Of a DNA stretch of 64,000 bases, positions 16,118-26,170 are shown piece by piece. Where the stretch lies: positions 4,340,001-4,404,000 of the forward strand of contig NZ_JACHJR010000001.1 in assembly GCF_014203705.1 (NCBI RefSeq). Reading direction: 5' to 3'. The stretch comes from Kitasatospora gansuensis (GTDB lineage: Bacteria; Actinomycetota; Actinomycetes; Streptomycetales; Streptomycetaceae). Each line of letters opens with the position of its first letter. Position 1 is the first letter of the stretch. A program made the translations under genes and the position numbers. The notes under the pieces were generated by a model. That model was given only the letters and a program-made list of their open reading frames with translations. It searched no databases and had not been told where the DNA came from.

Positions 16118-18396
16118 GCCTCGACGTCCGGGAGACGGCGGCACCGAAGGAGGTGCACCAGGAGCGGCCGGAGCCGCCGAAGCCCGCCGCGCGCAAGGCG
16201 CCCCGCTACCTGCGGACACCCGTGGTGCCGCAAATGGAGGAGCAGGACTGCGGTGCGGCCTGCCTGGCCTCGGTACTGGGCGCGTTCGGCCGCCGGGTCA
16301 CGCTCCAGGAGGCGTCCCGGTCCTGTGGGGTGAGCCGGGACGGCGTCAGCGCGGCCGCGGTCGCCAAGGCGGCCGGCCGGTACGGGGTGCTCGCCAAGGG
16401 CCGCCGGGTGGTCCGGACCGAGGAGCGGCTGCTCGGCCTGGAAAACGTGCAGGTCCCGTCGATGGTGCTGGTCACCGGCCCGCACTTCGCGATCTTCGAG
16501 GGGGTCAAGCGGGGCCGGGTGCACATCAACGACCCTTCGCTGGGCTCCTATTCGGCGACCCCGGCCGAGTTCTGGGACTCGTTCTCAGGCATCGCGGTCG
16601 GCTTCGAGCCCGGCCCGGACTTCGAGGCCGGCGGCCGACGCTTCCCGCTGCTCCGGGCGCTGGCGGCGCGGATGCGCGCGTTCGCCGGACCGCTGCTGCT
16701 GGCGGTGCTGCTCTCCGTGACGCTGGCGGTTCCTGGGGTCGCGGCGGCGTTCCTGCTGCGGGCCTATCTCCGGTCGGTGGTGATCGGCGGCACGGCGACT
16801 TGGGCGGTACCGCTCGCGCTCGCGGCGGGCGCCGTGGCGGGTACCGTACTGCTCGGTACCTGGCTCCAACAGACCCTGGTCAACCGGGTGTTGGAGGCGA
16901 TGGCGGCCCGCACCTCGGCCGGCTTCCTGTGGCGGCTGCTGCGGCTGCCCGGATCGTTCTTCCACCGCCGCCAGTTGGGCGGGCTGGTCACCCGGGTGCA
17001 GATGAACGACGGTCTGGCGATGCTGCTCTCACACCGGGTCGCCTCGGCCTCGGCCTCGGCGGCGGCCGCCGCCGTGCACCTGGCGGCGCTGGTCTGGCTG
17101 GAGCCCCGGCTGGCCGTGGTCCCGGTGGCGGTGGCGGTGCTGGACGTGCTGGTGCTGCGGGTCGCGGACCGGCGGCGCGGCGGTCTGATGCACCGGCTGC
17201 ACGCCGAGCAGTACAAGCGGGACGGGGTCGCCTTCGCCGGTGTGTCGGCGATCGAGACGCTGAAGGCGGAGGGGGCGGAGGACTCGTTCTTCCGGTCCTG
17301 GGCGGGCTGGCAGGCCCGGGCCATGGAGACCGGCCAGCGCGTCACCACCGCGGTGATCGTGCCGCTCTCGCTGCCCGGCGCGCTCAGCTCGGCGGCCACC
17401 GCGACCGTGGTGGTGCTCGGCAGCTCGATGCTGCTCGGCGGCTCGCTCTCGATCGGCACGCTGCTCGCCTTCCTGCTGCTGCTGAACGGATTCCTCTCGC
17501 CGGTGGGACAACTGGTCGGAGCGGCCTCGGAGTTCACCATGGCCAGGGCGCAGAACGCGCTGCTGGAGGATGTCGAGAGCACCGAGCCCGACCCGTACCT
17601 GAATCCGGTCCTGGACGCCCCGGCCGAGCCCGCACCGCGGCTCAGCGGTGAACTGGAGCTGCGCGACGTCGAGTTCGGCTACGACCCGAACCGCCCGCCC
17701 ACCCTGGCCGGGATCTCGCTGCACATCCGCCCGGGGGAGTGGGTGGCGGTGATCGGCGGCAGTGGCAGCGGCAAGTCCACGATGGCCAGGCTGGCGGCCG
17801 GGGTGCTGCGCCCCTGGTCCGGCCAGGTGCTGCTGGACGGCCGGCCCCGGGACGACTGGCACCGGTCGGTGGTGACCAGTCAGGTCGCCTATGTGGAGCA
17901 GCAGTTGCGGCTCTTCGAGGGAACCGTCCGGGAGAACCTGACGCTCTGGAACCCGGCCGCCGACGAGGACGCCCTGCGGCGCGCGCTGGACGACGCCGAG
18001 GTCGCCGAACTCGTGGCCAGGCGTGGCGGACTGGACGCGGGACGGATCGACGAGGACGCCCGCAACCTCTCCGGCGGTGAGCGCCAGCGGCTCGAACTGG
18101 CCCGCGCGCTCGCCCTGGACCCGGTCCTGCTGGTGCTGGACGAGGCCACCTCCGCGCTGGACGCGCACACCGAGGCGGCGGTCAACGAGCACCTGCGGCG
18201 CCGGGGCACCACCTGCCTGGTGCTGGCCCACCGGCTGAGCACCATCCAGGCCGCCGACCGGGTGGTCGTGCTGGCCGGCGGCCGGATCGTCCAGCAGGGC
18301 ACCCCCGCCGAACTCGCCGCCGTCCCGGGCCCGTACCGGACGCTGCTCGTCGAGAAGACCCAGAAGACCGAGACCGAGAAGGAGGAGAAGTCATGA
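16114..18396 (+). CDS. ABC exporter with N-terminal C39 leader peptidase
   Basis: 760 aa in three parts. The C39 peptidase has MEEQDCGAACLASVLG (Cys46), the HFAIFEG His124 and INDPSLG Asp140, a complete triad. The membrane domain spans about 185-450. The ATPase has GGSGSGKSTMARL, LSGGERQRLELARAL and LLVLDEATSALD. Such PCAT-type transporters cut RiPP leaders after Gly-Gly-like sites and export the core. The leader AG at residues 24-25 of the upstream precursor is a fair substrate. It corresponds to the peptidase/ATP-binding half of the NHLM bacteriocin system. The start overlaps the HlyD-like gene and its stop overlaps the next ABC gene. Confidence 0.93.
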   Translation: MSLDVRETAAPKEVHQERPEPPKPAARKAPRYLRTPVVPQMEEQDCGAACLASVLGAFGRRVTLQEASRSCGVSRDGVSAAAVAKAAGRYGVLAKGRRVVRTEERLLGLENVQVPSMVLVTGPHFAIFEGVKRGRVHINDPSLGSYSATPAEFWDSFSGIAVGFEPGPDFEAGGRRFPLLRALAARMRAFAGPLLLAVLLSVTLAVPGVAAAFLLRAYLRSVVIGGTATWAVPLALAAGAVAGTVLLGTWLQQTLVNRVLEAMAARTSAGFLWRLLRLPGSFFHRRQLGGLVTRVQMNDGLAMLLSHRVASASASAAAAAVHLAALVWLEPRLAVVPVAVAVLDVLVLRVADRRRGGLMHRLHAEQYKRDGVAFAGVSAIETLKAEGAEDSFFRSWAGWQARAMETGQRVTTAVIVPLSLPGALSSAATATVVVLGSSMLLGGSLSIGTLLAFLLLLNGFLSPVGQLVGAASEFTMARAQNALLEDVESTEPDPYLNPVLDAPAEPAPRLSGELELRDVEFGYDPNRPPTLAGISLHIRPGEWVAVIGGSGSGKSTMARLAAGVLRPWSGQVLLDGRPRDDWHRSVVTSQVAYVEQQLRLFEGTVRENLTLWNPAADEDALRRALDDAEVAELVARRGGLDAGRIDEDARNLSGGERQRLELARALALDPVLLVLDEATSALDAHTEAAVNEHLRRRGTTCLVLAHRLSTIQAADRVVVLAGGRIVQQGTPAELAAVPGPYRTLLVEKTQKTETEKEEKS

Positions 18397-20561
18397 CCGC
18401 CACGGCCACCGCCCAGGCCAACCGCGCCGCGCTCGCCGCCGCCGTCGGCGTGCTGCACGCCGGCCGTGGCGGACGACAAGCTCACCGGGCCGCCGCCGGG
18501 CACCCGGCCGAGCAGGCCCGGGCCGCCCTGGTCGCCCTGGGCACGCTCCCCGAAGGCGCCGAACTCCCCGCCGCCGTCAGCAACTCCCGTGACCCGCTGA
18601 CCGCGCTGCTGCGGTCGGCCGGGGTGCGGTACCGGCCGGTGACACTGCCGGCCGGGGCGGACGGGCACGGCGATCCGGCCGGTACGGCCGGGCCGATGGT
18701 GGGGTTCGCGGCGGAGGACGGCCGCCCGGTCGCGCTGGTGCCGAGTCCGGCGGGCGGTCACCGCCGCTACGACCCAGCCGACCCGTCGGGCCGGGGCGAG
18801 GTCGCACTGCAGGCCGGAGCGCTGCTGCTCTACCTGCCGCTGCCCTCGGGCGATCTCGGTCCGGCGGACCTGGCCAGGTTCGTGCTGAAGGTGCCGGGCG
18901 CGCGGCGCGACCTGGGACGGCTGACCGCGGCCGGTCTGGGGGCGGCGCTGCTCGGGCTGCTGGTGCCGTTGAGCGCCGGTGTGCTGATGCCGCAACTGCT
19001 GGCGGCAGACGCCCACCCGGTGCGCTGGCTGGCCCTGCTGCTGGGGTCGGCGGTACTGGCGGCCTGGCTGCTGGTGATCGTCCGGAACACGGCCGCGATC
19101 CGGCTGACCGGACGGGTGCAGAGCGCGTTGGAACCGGCTGTCTGGGACCGTCTGCTCGGTCACGACGCCCGGTTCTTCCGCGACTACACCACGGGTGACC
19201 TGGTGCACCGCGCCAACGCGGTCGCCCAGGCCAGGGCCGCGCTGTCCGAGGTACTGGTCAGCGCGGTGCTGGGGGCGGTGTTCGCCACCTCGGGACTCAC
19301 CGTCCTGCTGTTGGTGGACGCCTGGCTCGGCGGGCTGCTGCTGCTCGCCGTGCTGGCGGTGACCGGGCTGCTGCTTCTGCTCGGTCGCCGCCGCCAACGC
19401 CACGAGAGCGCGGTGTTCGAGCTGCACGGACAGCTGAACGGCGTGCTGTACGGGCTGCTGCTCGGCATCGACAAGATCCAGACGGCCGGCCGGGAGATCC
19501 AGGCGTTCGCTCGCTGGGCGGTGCCGTTCGCCGCCCAGAAGCGGGCGGACGCCGCCGCTCAGCGGGCCGACGCCGCGGCCGGCGCGCTCACCGCAGGGCT
19601 GCAACCGCTGCTGCTGGCGGTCCTGTTGGCGGGCGCGGTGCTGGACGGCGGGACCCTGCCCGGCCATCTGATGGCGGCCGGTGTGGCGGCCGGTCAGGTC
19701 GCGGCGGCGCTGGGTCAGGTCACCCACGCCGCGGCCAGCGCGTACGGGATCGCACCGGTGCTCGACCGGATCCGGCCGATCCTGGCCGATGCCCAACCAG
19801 CGCAGAACGACCGTCAGTTGACCGATCCCGGTGAGCTGCGGGGCGCGGTCTCGCTGGACCGGGTGACGTTCCGCTACCCGGGGACGGCCGCACCGGTGCT
19901 GGACGGGGTGTCGTTGCACGCCGCGCCCGGCGAACTGGTGGCGGTGGTCGGCCCCTCCGGGGCCGGCAAGTCCACCCTGGTCCGGCTGCTGCTCGGCTTC
20001 GAGACGCCCGAGTCCGGCACCGTCCGCTACGACGGACAGGACCTGGCGGGGCTGGACGCCCGGCTGGTCCGGCGTCGGCTCGGCGTGGTGCTCCAGCACG
20101 GCCGCATGCTGCGCGGCTCGCTGCTGGAGAACCTGGCCGGCAGTGACCCCGAGGTGACCGAGGAGCGGATCTGGGAGGCCGCCGAACTCGCCGGTATCGC
20201 CGACGAGTTGCGCGCCCTCCCGCTCGGCCTCGGCACCCGGGTCGGGGAGGACGCCCAGGGCTTCTCCGGGGGTCAGGTGCAGCGCCTGCTGCTGGCGCGC
20301 GCCCTGGTCCGGCGGCCCGCCGTCCTGCTGCTGGACGAGGCCACCTCCGCGCTCGACAACGCGACCCAGCTGCGGGTCGCCGAAGCCGTCGCGGGCCTCG
20401 ACCGCACCCGGGTGGTGATCGCCCACCGACTCAGCACCATTCGCACCGCCGACCGTATCCATGTCCTCTCCGGCGGCCGACTGACGGCCTCCGGCACCTA
20501 CGACGAACTACTCGGCCACGACCCGCTGTTCACCCGACTCGCCCGACTCCAGGAGATGTGA
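18393..20561 (+). CDS. Second NHLM-type ABC exporter, no peptidase domain
   Basis: 722 aa. About 165 N-terminal residues form a soluble domain of the kind seen in the ATP-binding partner of NHLM exporters (Ala-rich, with GAELPAAVSNSRDPLTALLR). A membrane domain with about six helices follows (ARRDLGRLTAAGLGAALLGL onward), then an ATPase with GPSGAGKSTLVRLLLG, FSGGQVQRLLLARAL and VLLLDEATSALDNAT. It has no C39 Cys, so it probably forms a heterodimer with the preceding peptidase-bearing exporter. ATGA overlap with that gene; LanM-like gene begins one base after its stop. Likely role: export of the mature peptide. Confidence 0.9.
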   Translation: MTATATAQANRAALAAAVGVLHAGRGGRQAHRAAAGHPAEQARAALVALGTLPEGAELPAAVSNSRDPLTALLRSAGVRYRPVTLPAGADGHGDPAGTAGPMVGFAAEDGRPVALVPSPAGGHRRYDPADPSGRGEVALQAGALLLYLPLPSGDLGPADLARFVLKVPGARRDLGRLTAAGLGAALLGLLVPLSAGVLMPQLLAADAHPVRWLALLLGSAVLAAWLLVIVRNTAAIRLTGRVQSALEPAVWDRLLGHDARFFRDYTTGDLVHRANAVAQARAALSEVLVSAVLGAVFATSGLTVLLLVDAWLGGLLLLAVLAVTGLLLLLGRRRQRHESAVFELHGQLNGVLYGLLLGIDKIQTAGREIQAFARWAVPFAAQKRADAAAQRADAAAGALTAGLQPLLLAVLLAGAVLDGGTLPGHLMAAGVAAGQVAAALGQVTHAAASAYGIAPVLDRIRPILADAQPAQNDRQLTDPGELRGAVSLDRVTFRYPGTAAPVLDGVSLHAAPGELVAVVGPSGAGKSTLVRLLLGFETPESGTVRYDGQDLAGLDARLVRRRLGVVLQHGRMLRGSLLENLAGSDPEVTEERIWEAAELAGIADELRALPLGLGTRVGEDAQGFSGGQVQRLLLARALVRRPAVLLLDEATSALDNATQLRVAEAVAGLDRTRVVIAHRLSTIRTADRIHVLSGGRLTASGTYDELLGHDPLFTRLARLQEM

Positions 20562-20562
20562 G

Positions 20563-23500
20563 ATGCCGCTCGACCTGCAGACCCACCGCGCCGTCGACGG
20601 TGCTTTCACCCCTAATGACGATCACGACCACCCGGCCGGGGTGCTGCTCCCCGGCCTCGCCCGGGGCGACGAACGGCTGCGCGCCGTGGTGGCCGCGGCC
20701 GCCTCGTTCGCCGACCGGGCCGAGGCCCGACCGGACGGCAGTACGGTCTTCGCCCCCGATCCGGACGAGGACCGCCGCGGCCGGAGCGCCGCGGTGGACA
20801 CCTGGCTGCGCCGCGCGGCCGGTGAGCGCGGCGGCGCCGGGGCGCTGCTCGACCACCTGGCCGAGACCGGCCGGCCGCTCGGCGACGGGCTGCGCTCGGT
20901 GGTGCTGGCCGACCCCGCGAAGCTGCCCGACTGGGCCCTCGCGCTGGCCGTCTTCCTGCGCACCCTGCCGCTCGCGCCGAGCGCCGAGACCACCGCGCCC
21001 GGTGCGCTCAGTGCCGCTTTCGCCGCCGCCGCAGACGAGTTGCTCCCGTACGGCAGCGGCGGCATCCTCGGCGTCCCGGTCACCGACCGGGCCCGCGCCG
21101 ACCTGGCCGGCACGCTGACCAGCCGGCTGGTCGAGGCCTGCAAGCTGGCGCTCTGCCACGAACTGCAGGCCACCACCGGCCGCCCGCGGGCCACCGACTG
21201 GGACGAGTCCGGTGACCTGGACACCTCACAGGAGGGCTGGCTGGCCCGGCTGGAGCGGCTGCCCGCGCTGGCGTACCTGGTCGGTACGGTCTGCCGCCAG
21301 TGGCAGCACGTGCAGACCGAGCTGTTCGCCCGGCTCGCGGCGGACCGCGCGCTGCTGGTCGAGCAGATGTGGGAGGGCGAGGACCCGGGCCCGCTGGACT
21401 CGGTGCGCGGTGAGGCGGGCGACCGGCACGCGGGCGGCCGCTCGGTGGCGCTGCTGTACTTCGCGGGCGGCCGGGCGGTGGTCTACAAGCCCAAGGACAT
21501 GCGGCACGCCGCCGCCTACCTGGACCTGTCGCGCCGGCTGAACGAGGAACTGTCGCTGGACCTGCCGGTGCGCACCGTGCTGATCCGCAGCGACCGGGGC
21601 GACGACGGCCACGCCGCCTCGCTGACCGCGCACGTCGAGAGCGACTACGGCTGGGAGGAGCTGGTCCCGCACCGCCCCTGCGCCGACGCCGGCGGCTTCG
21701 CCCGGTTCTACCGGCGGCTCGGCATGACGATGCGTCTGGTGCAGCTGCTGGAGGGCCGCGACCTGTGGGCCGACAACCTGCTGGCGGACGGTGAGCACCC
21801 GGCGCTGATCGACCTGGAGTGCCTGCTCTACCCGCGGGTGCAGACCCCGCCGTCGATCAGCAGCGAGCAGCACGAGCTGCTGGACACGCTCGAGTCCACC
21901 GTGGTGCGGACGGCGATGGCCTTCCAGCCCTGGACCCCGGCCAAGCACGGCTCCACCCTGGACATCGGCTGCCTGTCCCGGATCGGCAGCCTGGAGGTCG
22001 CCCCGGGGGTGCCCGCCCTGCCGCTGCCGCCGTACCGGCCCGTCCACCTGGACGAGAGCGGCGCCACGGTCACCGCGGACCCGTGGGCGTACACCGAGGA
22101 GCTCACCGAGGGCTACCGCGAGATGCACCGGGTCCTGTACGGCCTGCGCGCGGAACTCGCCGATCCGGAGGGGCCGTTGGCGGGCTTCCGGGGCATCTGG
22201 GTGCGCTACATCTGGCGGCACACCTGGGACGGCTACAAGATCATCCGGGCCTCCACCAGCCCGCTCGCCCTGGACAGCGGCGCCACCCGCGAGACGGTGA
22301 TCGCCGGGGCCCTGCAGGGTGCCATCACGGCGCTGGCCGGTGATCCCGGACGTGGTGACCTGCTGGAGGTGGTGCTAGCCGAGCTGGACTCCTTCCGCCA
22401 GCTCGACATCCCGTTCTTCCGCTCGCTCACCACCTCCTCGTCCGCCTTCACCGCGGACGGCCGGGAGATCCCGGGCCACTTCCGCAGCACCGGCTGGCAG
22501 CGTCTCCAGGACCGGGTCGCCGAGCTCGACGGCTTCGACCTGGACGCCCACCTCGCGGTGCTCACCGGCTGCGTGGACGCCGCCAGGTCCGGCGAGGAGC
22601 TGCCCGTCCCCGCCGCCGCGCGCACCGCCAAGGCCCGGATCCCCGGCAACGGCGAACTGCTCGACCACGCGGTGGCCATCGGCGACCAGCTGCTCGCGGA
22701 CCGGCACGGCAACGGCTGGCTCGGCGAGTGCTGGTACCCCGGCAGCGGCCTGCGCCAGGTCGAGGTGCTCGGCCCGGACCTGGTCAGCGGCACGGCCGGG
22801 CTGGCCGTCCTGTTCGCCGAACTCTGGGCCGCCACCGGCGAACCGCGCTTCCACCGCGCCGCCCACCACACCATGACCGCCGCCGCCCGGCTGATCGACC
22901 CGGACGCGCCGCGGGCCTTCGCCTTCGCCTCCGACAGCCGGCTGGCCGGCGGCGCGCCCGTCCCCGGCGGCTTCGCCGGCCCCGGTGCGCTGATCCACGC
23001 GCTGGCCCGGGTCGGCACCCTGCTCGGCGAGCCCCAACTGGTCGCCTCCGCCCAGGCCCTGGTGCCCGGCACGGTCGGGGTCGCCACCCCGACGGAGGCC
23101 CGGCCGGGACGCCCGGTCCGGACGCCCAACCCGGACCTGCCGCTCGGCAGCGCCGGCCTGCTGCTCAACCTGCTCCGGCTGCGCCGGGTCACCGGCCCCG
23201 GCCACGCGCCCACCGACGACGGCATCAGGGCGCTGGCCGCCGCCGCCCTCGACCAGCTGGCGGCCGAGCCGGCCGACGGCGCCGAGGGCGAGACCGTCCA
23301 CGGCTTCCACGACCTGGTCCCCACCGGCCCCGACTCGATCGCGGCCGCCCTGGCCCGCACCGTGGCCGAGGCGCCCGCCCTGCTCGCCGCCCCGGAGGCG
23401 GTCCGCGAACGGCTGCGCGGCCACCGCTTCGCCACCGCCACCCGGGCCGGCCGGCTGGCCTGCCTGGACACCGCCGTCGCGCTCGGCGCCGGCATCGTCG

Positions 23501-23862
23501 ACCCGGCCGAACTGGCCGCCCTCACCCCGCCGGTGAGCGCCCGGCAGATCTCCGGCCGGTCCACCCGTGACCTGGTAGCCACCGCCGGTGAGGCCCTCAC
23601 CGCCGCCGAGGCGGGCCTGCTGCACACCGTCCCCGAGGCACTGGACTCGCTGCTGCCCGGCCCGTTCTACGACGGCCGGGAGGCCGCCGCCCTGCTGGTC
23701 GGCGAGCTGATCGCCCGTCACGACGCCACCGGGAGCTGGTACCCCGACCGGGCCGCCGACGACCGGATCAACCTCGGCGCGCTGGACGGCTCGGCCGCGG
23801 TCGGCCTGCTGCTGCTGCGCCTGCTCGACCCCGCCACCGCCCCGCTCGCCACCCTGCGCTGA
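20563..23862 (+). CDS. LanM-like RiPP dehydratase with degenerate cyclase domain
   Basis: 1099 aa with the two-domain LanM plan. The dehydratase half keeps the residues known to phosphorylate and then eliminate Ser/Thr: Asp287 and His289 in GDRHAGG, Lys309 in VVYKPK, YGWEEL, Asn405 in DLWADNLL (the usual His two residues after this Asp is Trp402), Asp417 and Glu419 in IDLEC, plus the VRYIWRHTWDGYKII and DIPFF blocks. The LanC-like half is recognisable by VSGTAGLAVLF, GGFAGPGALIHALA, LPLGSAGLLLNLLRL and the closing LGALDGSAAVGLLLLRLLDP, but the zinc ligands are gone: WCxG reads ACLD (Cys967 alone remains) and CHG is absent. It should dehydrate but not form lanthionine by the known mechanism. 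The AGGAG ribosome site lies within the end of the previous gene. Confidence 0.9.
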   Translation: MPLDLQTHRAVDGAFTPNDDHDHPAGVLLPGLARGDERLRAVVAAAASFADRAEARPDGSTVFAPDPDEDRRGRSAAVDTWLRRAAGERGGAGALLDHLAETGRPLGDGLRSVVLADPAKLPDWALALAVFLRTLPLAPSAETTAPGALSAAFAAAADELLPYGSGGILGVPVTDRARADLAGTLTSRLVEACKLALCHELQATTGRPRATDWDESGDLDTSQEGWLARLERLPALAYLVGTVCRQWQHVQTELFARLAADRALLVEQMWEGEDPGPLDSVRGEAGDRHAGGRSVALLYFAGGRAVVYKPKDMRHAAAYLDLSRRLNEELSLDLPVRTVLIRSDRGDDGHAASLTAHVESDYGWEELVPHRPCADAGGFARFYRRLGMTMRLVQLLEGRDLWADNLLADGEHPALIDLECLLYPRVQTPPSISSEQHELLDTLESTVVRTAMAFQPWTPAKHGSTLDIGCLSRIGSLEVAPGVPALPLPPYRPVHLDESGATVTADPWAYTEELTEGYREMHRVLYGLRAELADPEGPLAGFRGIWVRYIWRHTWDGYKIIRASTSPLALDSGATRETVIAGALQGAITALAGDPGRGDLLEVVLAELDSFRQLDIPFFRSLTTSSSAFTADGREIPGHFRSTGWQRLQDRVAELDGFDLDAHLAVLTGCVDAARSGEELPVPAAARTAKARIPGNGELLDHAVAIGDQLLADRHGNGWLGECWYPGSGLRQVEVLGPDLVSGTAGLAVLFAELWAATGEPRFHRAAHHTMTAAARLIDPDAPRAFAFASDSRLAGGAPVPGGFAGPGALIHALARVGTLLGEPQLVASAQALVPGTVGVATPTEARPGRPVRTPNPDLPLGSAGLLLNLLRLRRVTGPGHAPTDDGIRALAAAALDQLAAEPADGAEGETVHGFHDLVPTGPDSIAAALARTVAEAPALLAAPEAVRERLRGHRFATATRAGRLACLDTAVALGAGIVDPAELAALTPPVSARQISGRSTRDLVATAGEALTAAEAGLLHTVPEALDSLLPGPFYDGREAAALLVGELIARHDATGSWYPDRAADDRINLGALDGSAAVGLLLLRLLDPATAPLATLR

Positions 23863-23888
23863 CCTCCGATCGAGACTGAGGGACCGTC

Positions 23889-26162
23889 ATGTCCGACACA
23901 CCCGCGACCGAGGCCGCGATCGGCTTCAAGCACCACTACACCCCGTACGTCGTCGACGGCGAGGCCGTCTACCTGGTCTCCGAGCGCGGTGTCTCGGTGG
24001 TCGACGGCGGCCTCGCCCAGGCCCTGGCGCCGCTGCTGGACGGCACCCGGACCGCCGAGCAGATCGGCGAGGCGCTGCGCGACACGGTGCCCGCCGACAA
24101 GGTGCGGACCGCCGTCGAACGGCTCCGCGACCGGGGCTACCTGGCCAGCACGGGCCGGGTCGAGGACCCGGCCGGGGCCGCCTACTTCGAGATGGCCGGG
24201 CTGGACGGCGCCGCCGCGAGCAGCGCGCTGCGCACCTCCCGGGCCCGGGTCGAGGTGTACGGCGACCTGGACCCGCAGCCCTTCCTGACCGCGCTGGCCG
24301 CGGCCGGGGTGACGGCGGACCCGACGGCCGAGTTCACCATCGCCCTGACCGAGGACTACCTGCACCCCGGCCTGGCCGAGCGCGACCTGGAGGCCCGGGA
24401 GAGCGGGCGGCCCTGGCTGCTGGCCCGTCCGGTCGGCTCCATCGTCTGGGTCGGCCCGGTGTTCGTGCCGGGAGCGCCCGACGAGGCCGGGACCACCGGC
24501 TGCTGGGAGTGCCTGGCCCACCGGCTGTCCGCCAACCGCCAGTCGCTCAGCTACCTGCAGCACCGCCTGGGCCAGGACGGCCCGATCTCCACCGCCGGCG
24601 CCCAGTTGGCGCCCTCGCTCGGCACCGGCGCCCAGCTCGCCGCCCTGGAGGCGGCCAAGTGGCTGGCCGGGGTGCGCCCCGCCGAGGCGGTCGTGCTCAC
24701 CCTGGACACCGTGCTGCTGGAGACCGAACGGCACCGCCTGATCCGCCGTCCGCAGTGCCCGGCCTGCGGCGACGACGGACTGCTGGCTGAGCGTCAGCTG
24801 AGGCCGGTCCGGTTCGAGAGCCGCCCCAAGGCGTACACCGCCGACGGCGGCCACCGCTCCTCCTCGCCGGAGGACATGCTGGACAAGTACAAGCCCCAAC
24901 TCTCGCCGGTGACCGGCGTGGTGACCTCCCTGGTACCGGCCGGCCGCACCCCCACCGGGCTGCGGGTGTACGTCTCCGGGCAGAACCTCTCCCGGCGCAG
25001 CGGCGACCTGCGCCAGCTCAGGACCGGGTTGCGCTCGGTGAGCTGCGGCAAGGGCCGGACCGACGTGCAGGCGAGGGCCAGCGCGCTCGGCGAGGCGATG
25101 GAGCGCTACTCCGGCGTCTTCCAGGGTGACGAGGCCCGCCGCACCGCCAGCTTCACCGAACTGGGCGATGCCGCGATCCACCCGGCCGACTCGCTGCTCT
25201 ACAGCGAGCGCCAGTTCGCCGAGCGGGGCCGCTGGAACGACAAGCCGTCGATGTTCAACACCGTCCCCGAGCGGTTCCGCGAGGACGACGAGATCGAGTG
25301 GTCGCCGGCCTGGTCGCTGACCGAGCAGCGCACCCGCTGGCTGCCCACCATGGCGCTGTACTACGGCTACCGGCACCGCGACGGCTTCTTCGCGGCCGGT
25401 GACTCCAACGGCTGCGCGGCCGGCACCTCCTTCGAGGACGCCACCCTGCAGGGCTTCCTGGAGCTGGTCGAGCGGGACGCGGTCGCGCTCTGGTGGTACA
25501 ACCGGGTCCAGCGGCCGGCCATCGACCTGGACGCCTTCGGGGATCCGTACATCGGTGAACTCCGGGAGATCTACCGGGGGTTGAACCGCGAGATCTGGGC
25601 GCTCGACCTGACCACGGACTTCGGCATCCCGGTGGTCGGCGCCTTCTCCCGCCGGACCGACAAGCCGGCCGAGGACGTGCTGATCGCCTTCGGGGCGCAC
25701 CTCGACCCGCACATCGCGCTCACCCGGGCGCTCACCGAGATGAACCAGTTCCTCGGCCCGGTCGCGGGCGACGCGGACGGCAACGTGGACTACGCGGGCG
25801 CCGACCGCGAGCAGAAGGAGTGGTGGACCACCGCGACGGTGGCCAACCAGCCCTACCTGCTGCCCGACCCCGCCGCCCCCGCGGCCGGCCCGTCCCGCTG
25901 GACGAAGCTGGCCGGTGACGACCTCGCCGAGGACCTGGCCCTGGTCCAACGCCTGGTCGAGGAACGGGGCATGGAGTTCCTGGTGCTCGATCAGACCCGC
26001 CCCGACATCGGTCTGCCGGTGGCCAAGGTGATCGTCCCCGGTATGCGGCACTTCTGGGCCAGGTTCGCGCCCGGCCGGCTGTACGACGTGCCGGTGGCGC
26101 TGGGCTGGCTGGACAAGCCCACGCCGGAGGAGGAGCTCAACCCGATCCCGATCTTCATCTGA
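23889..26162 (+). CDS. Fused E1-like/YcaO azoline cyclodehydratase
   Basis: 757 aa. Residues 1-90 form a small winged-helix RRE-like leader-binding unit (YVVDGEAVYLVSERGVSVVDG). Residues about 120-300 are an E1/ThiF-like partner domain with a structural zinc site of two CxxC pairs (Cys205/208 in GCWECL, Cys290/293 in QCPACG). The rest is a YcaO domain with ATP-binding motifs SCGKGRTDVQARASALGEAMERYSG in parts and FLELVERDAVALWW, and it ends in the Pro-rich NPIPIFI expected of azole-forming YcaOs. It activates amide backbones with ATP to cyclise Cys and Ser into thiazolines and oxazolines on the precursor. It follows the LanM-like gene by 26 bases. C and D functions of classic SagCD are fused here. 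Confidence 0.93.
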   Translation: MSDTPATEAAIGFKHHYTPYVVDGEAVYLVSERGVSVVDGGLAQALAPLLDGTRTAEQIGEALRDTVPADKVRTAVERLRDRGYLASTGRVEDPAGAAYFEMAGLDGAAASSALRTSRARVEVYGDLDPQPFLTALAAAGVTADPTAEFTIALTEDYLHPGLAERDLEARESGRPWLLARPVGSIVWVGPVFVPGAPDEAGTTGCWECLAHRLSANRQSLSYLQHRLGQDGPISTAGAQLAPSLGTGAQLAALEAAKWLAGVRPAEAVVLTLDTVLLETERHRLIRRPQCPACGDDGLLAERQLRPVRFESRPKAYTADGGHRSSSPEDMLDKYKPQLSPVTGVVTSLVPAGRTPTGLRVYVSGQNLSRRSGDLRQLRTGLRSVSCGKGRTDVQARASALGEAMERYSGVFQGDEARRTASFTELGDAAIHPADSLLYSERQFAERGRWNDKPSMFNTVPERFREDDEIEWSPAWSLTEQRTRWLPTMALYYGYRHRDGFFAAGDSNGCAAGTSFEDATLQGFLELVERDAVALWWYNRVQRPAIDLDAFGDPYIGELREIYRGLNREIWALDLTTDFGIPVVGAFSRRTDKPAEDVLIAFGAHLDPHIALTRALTEMNQFLGPVAGDADGNVDYAGADREQKEWWTTATVANQPYLLPDPAAPAAGPSRWTKLAGDDLAEDLALVQRLVEERGMEFLVLDQTRPDIGLPVAKVIVPGMRHFWARFAPGRLYDVPVALGWLDKPTPEEELNPIPIFI

Positions 26163-26170
26163 CGAACCGC

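Noticed and set aside
20563..23862. Ordinary class II lanthipeptide cluster
   Set aside because: The cyclase half lacks the zinc ligands and azole-forming enzymes are in the same operon.
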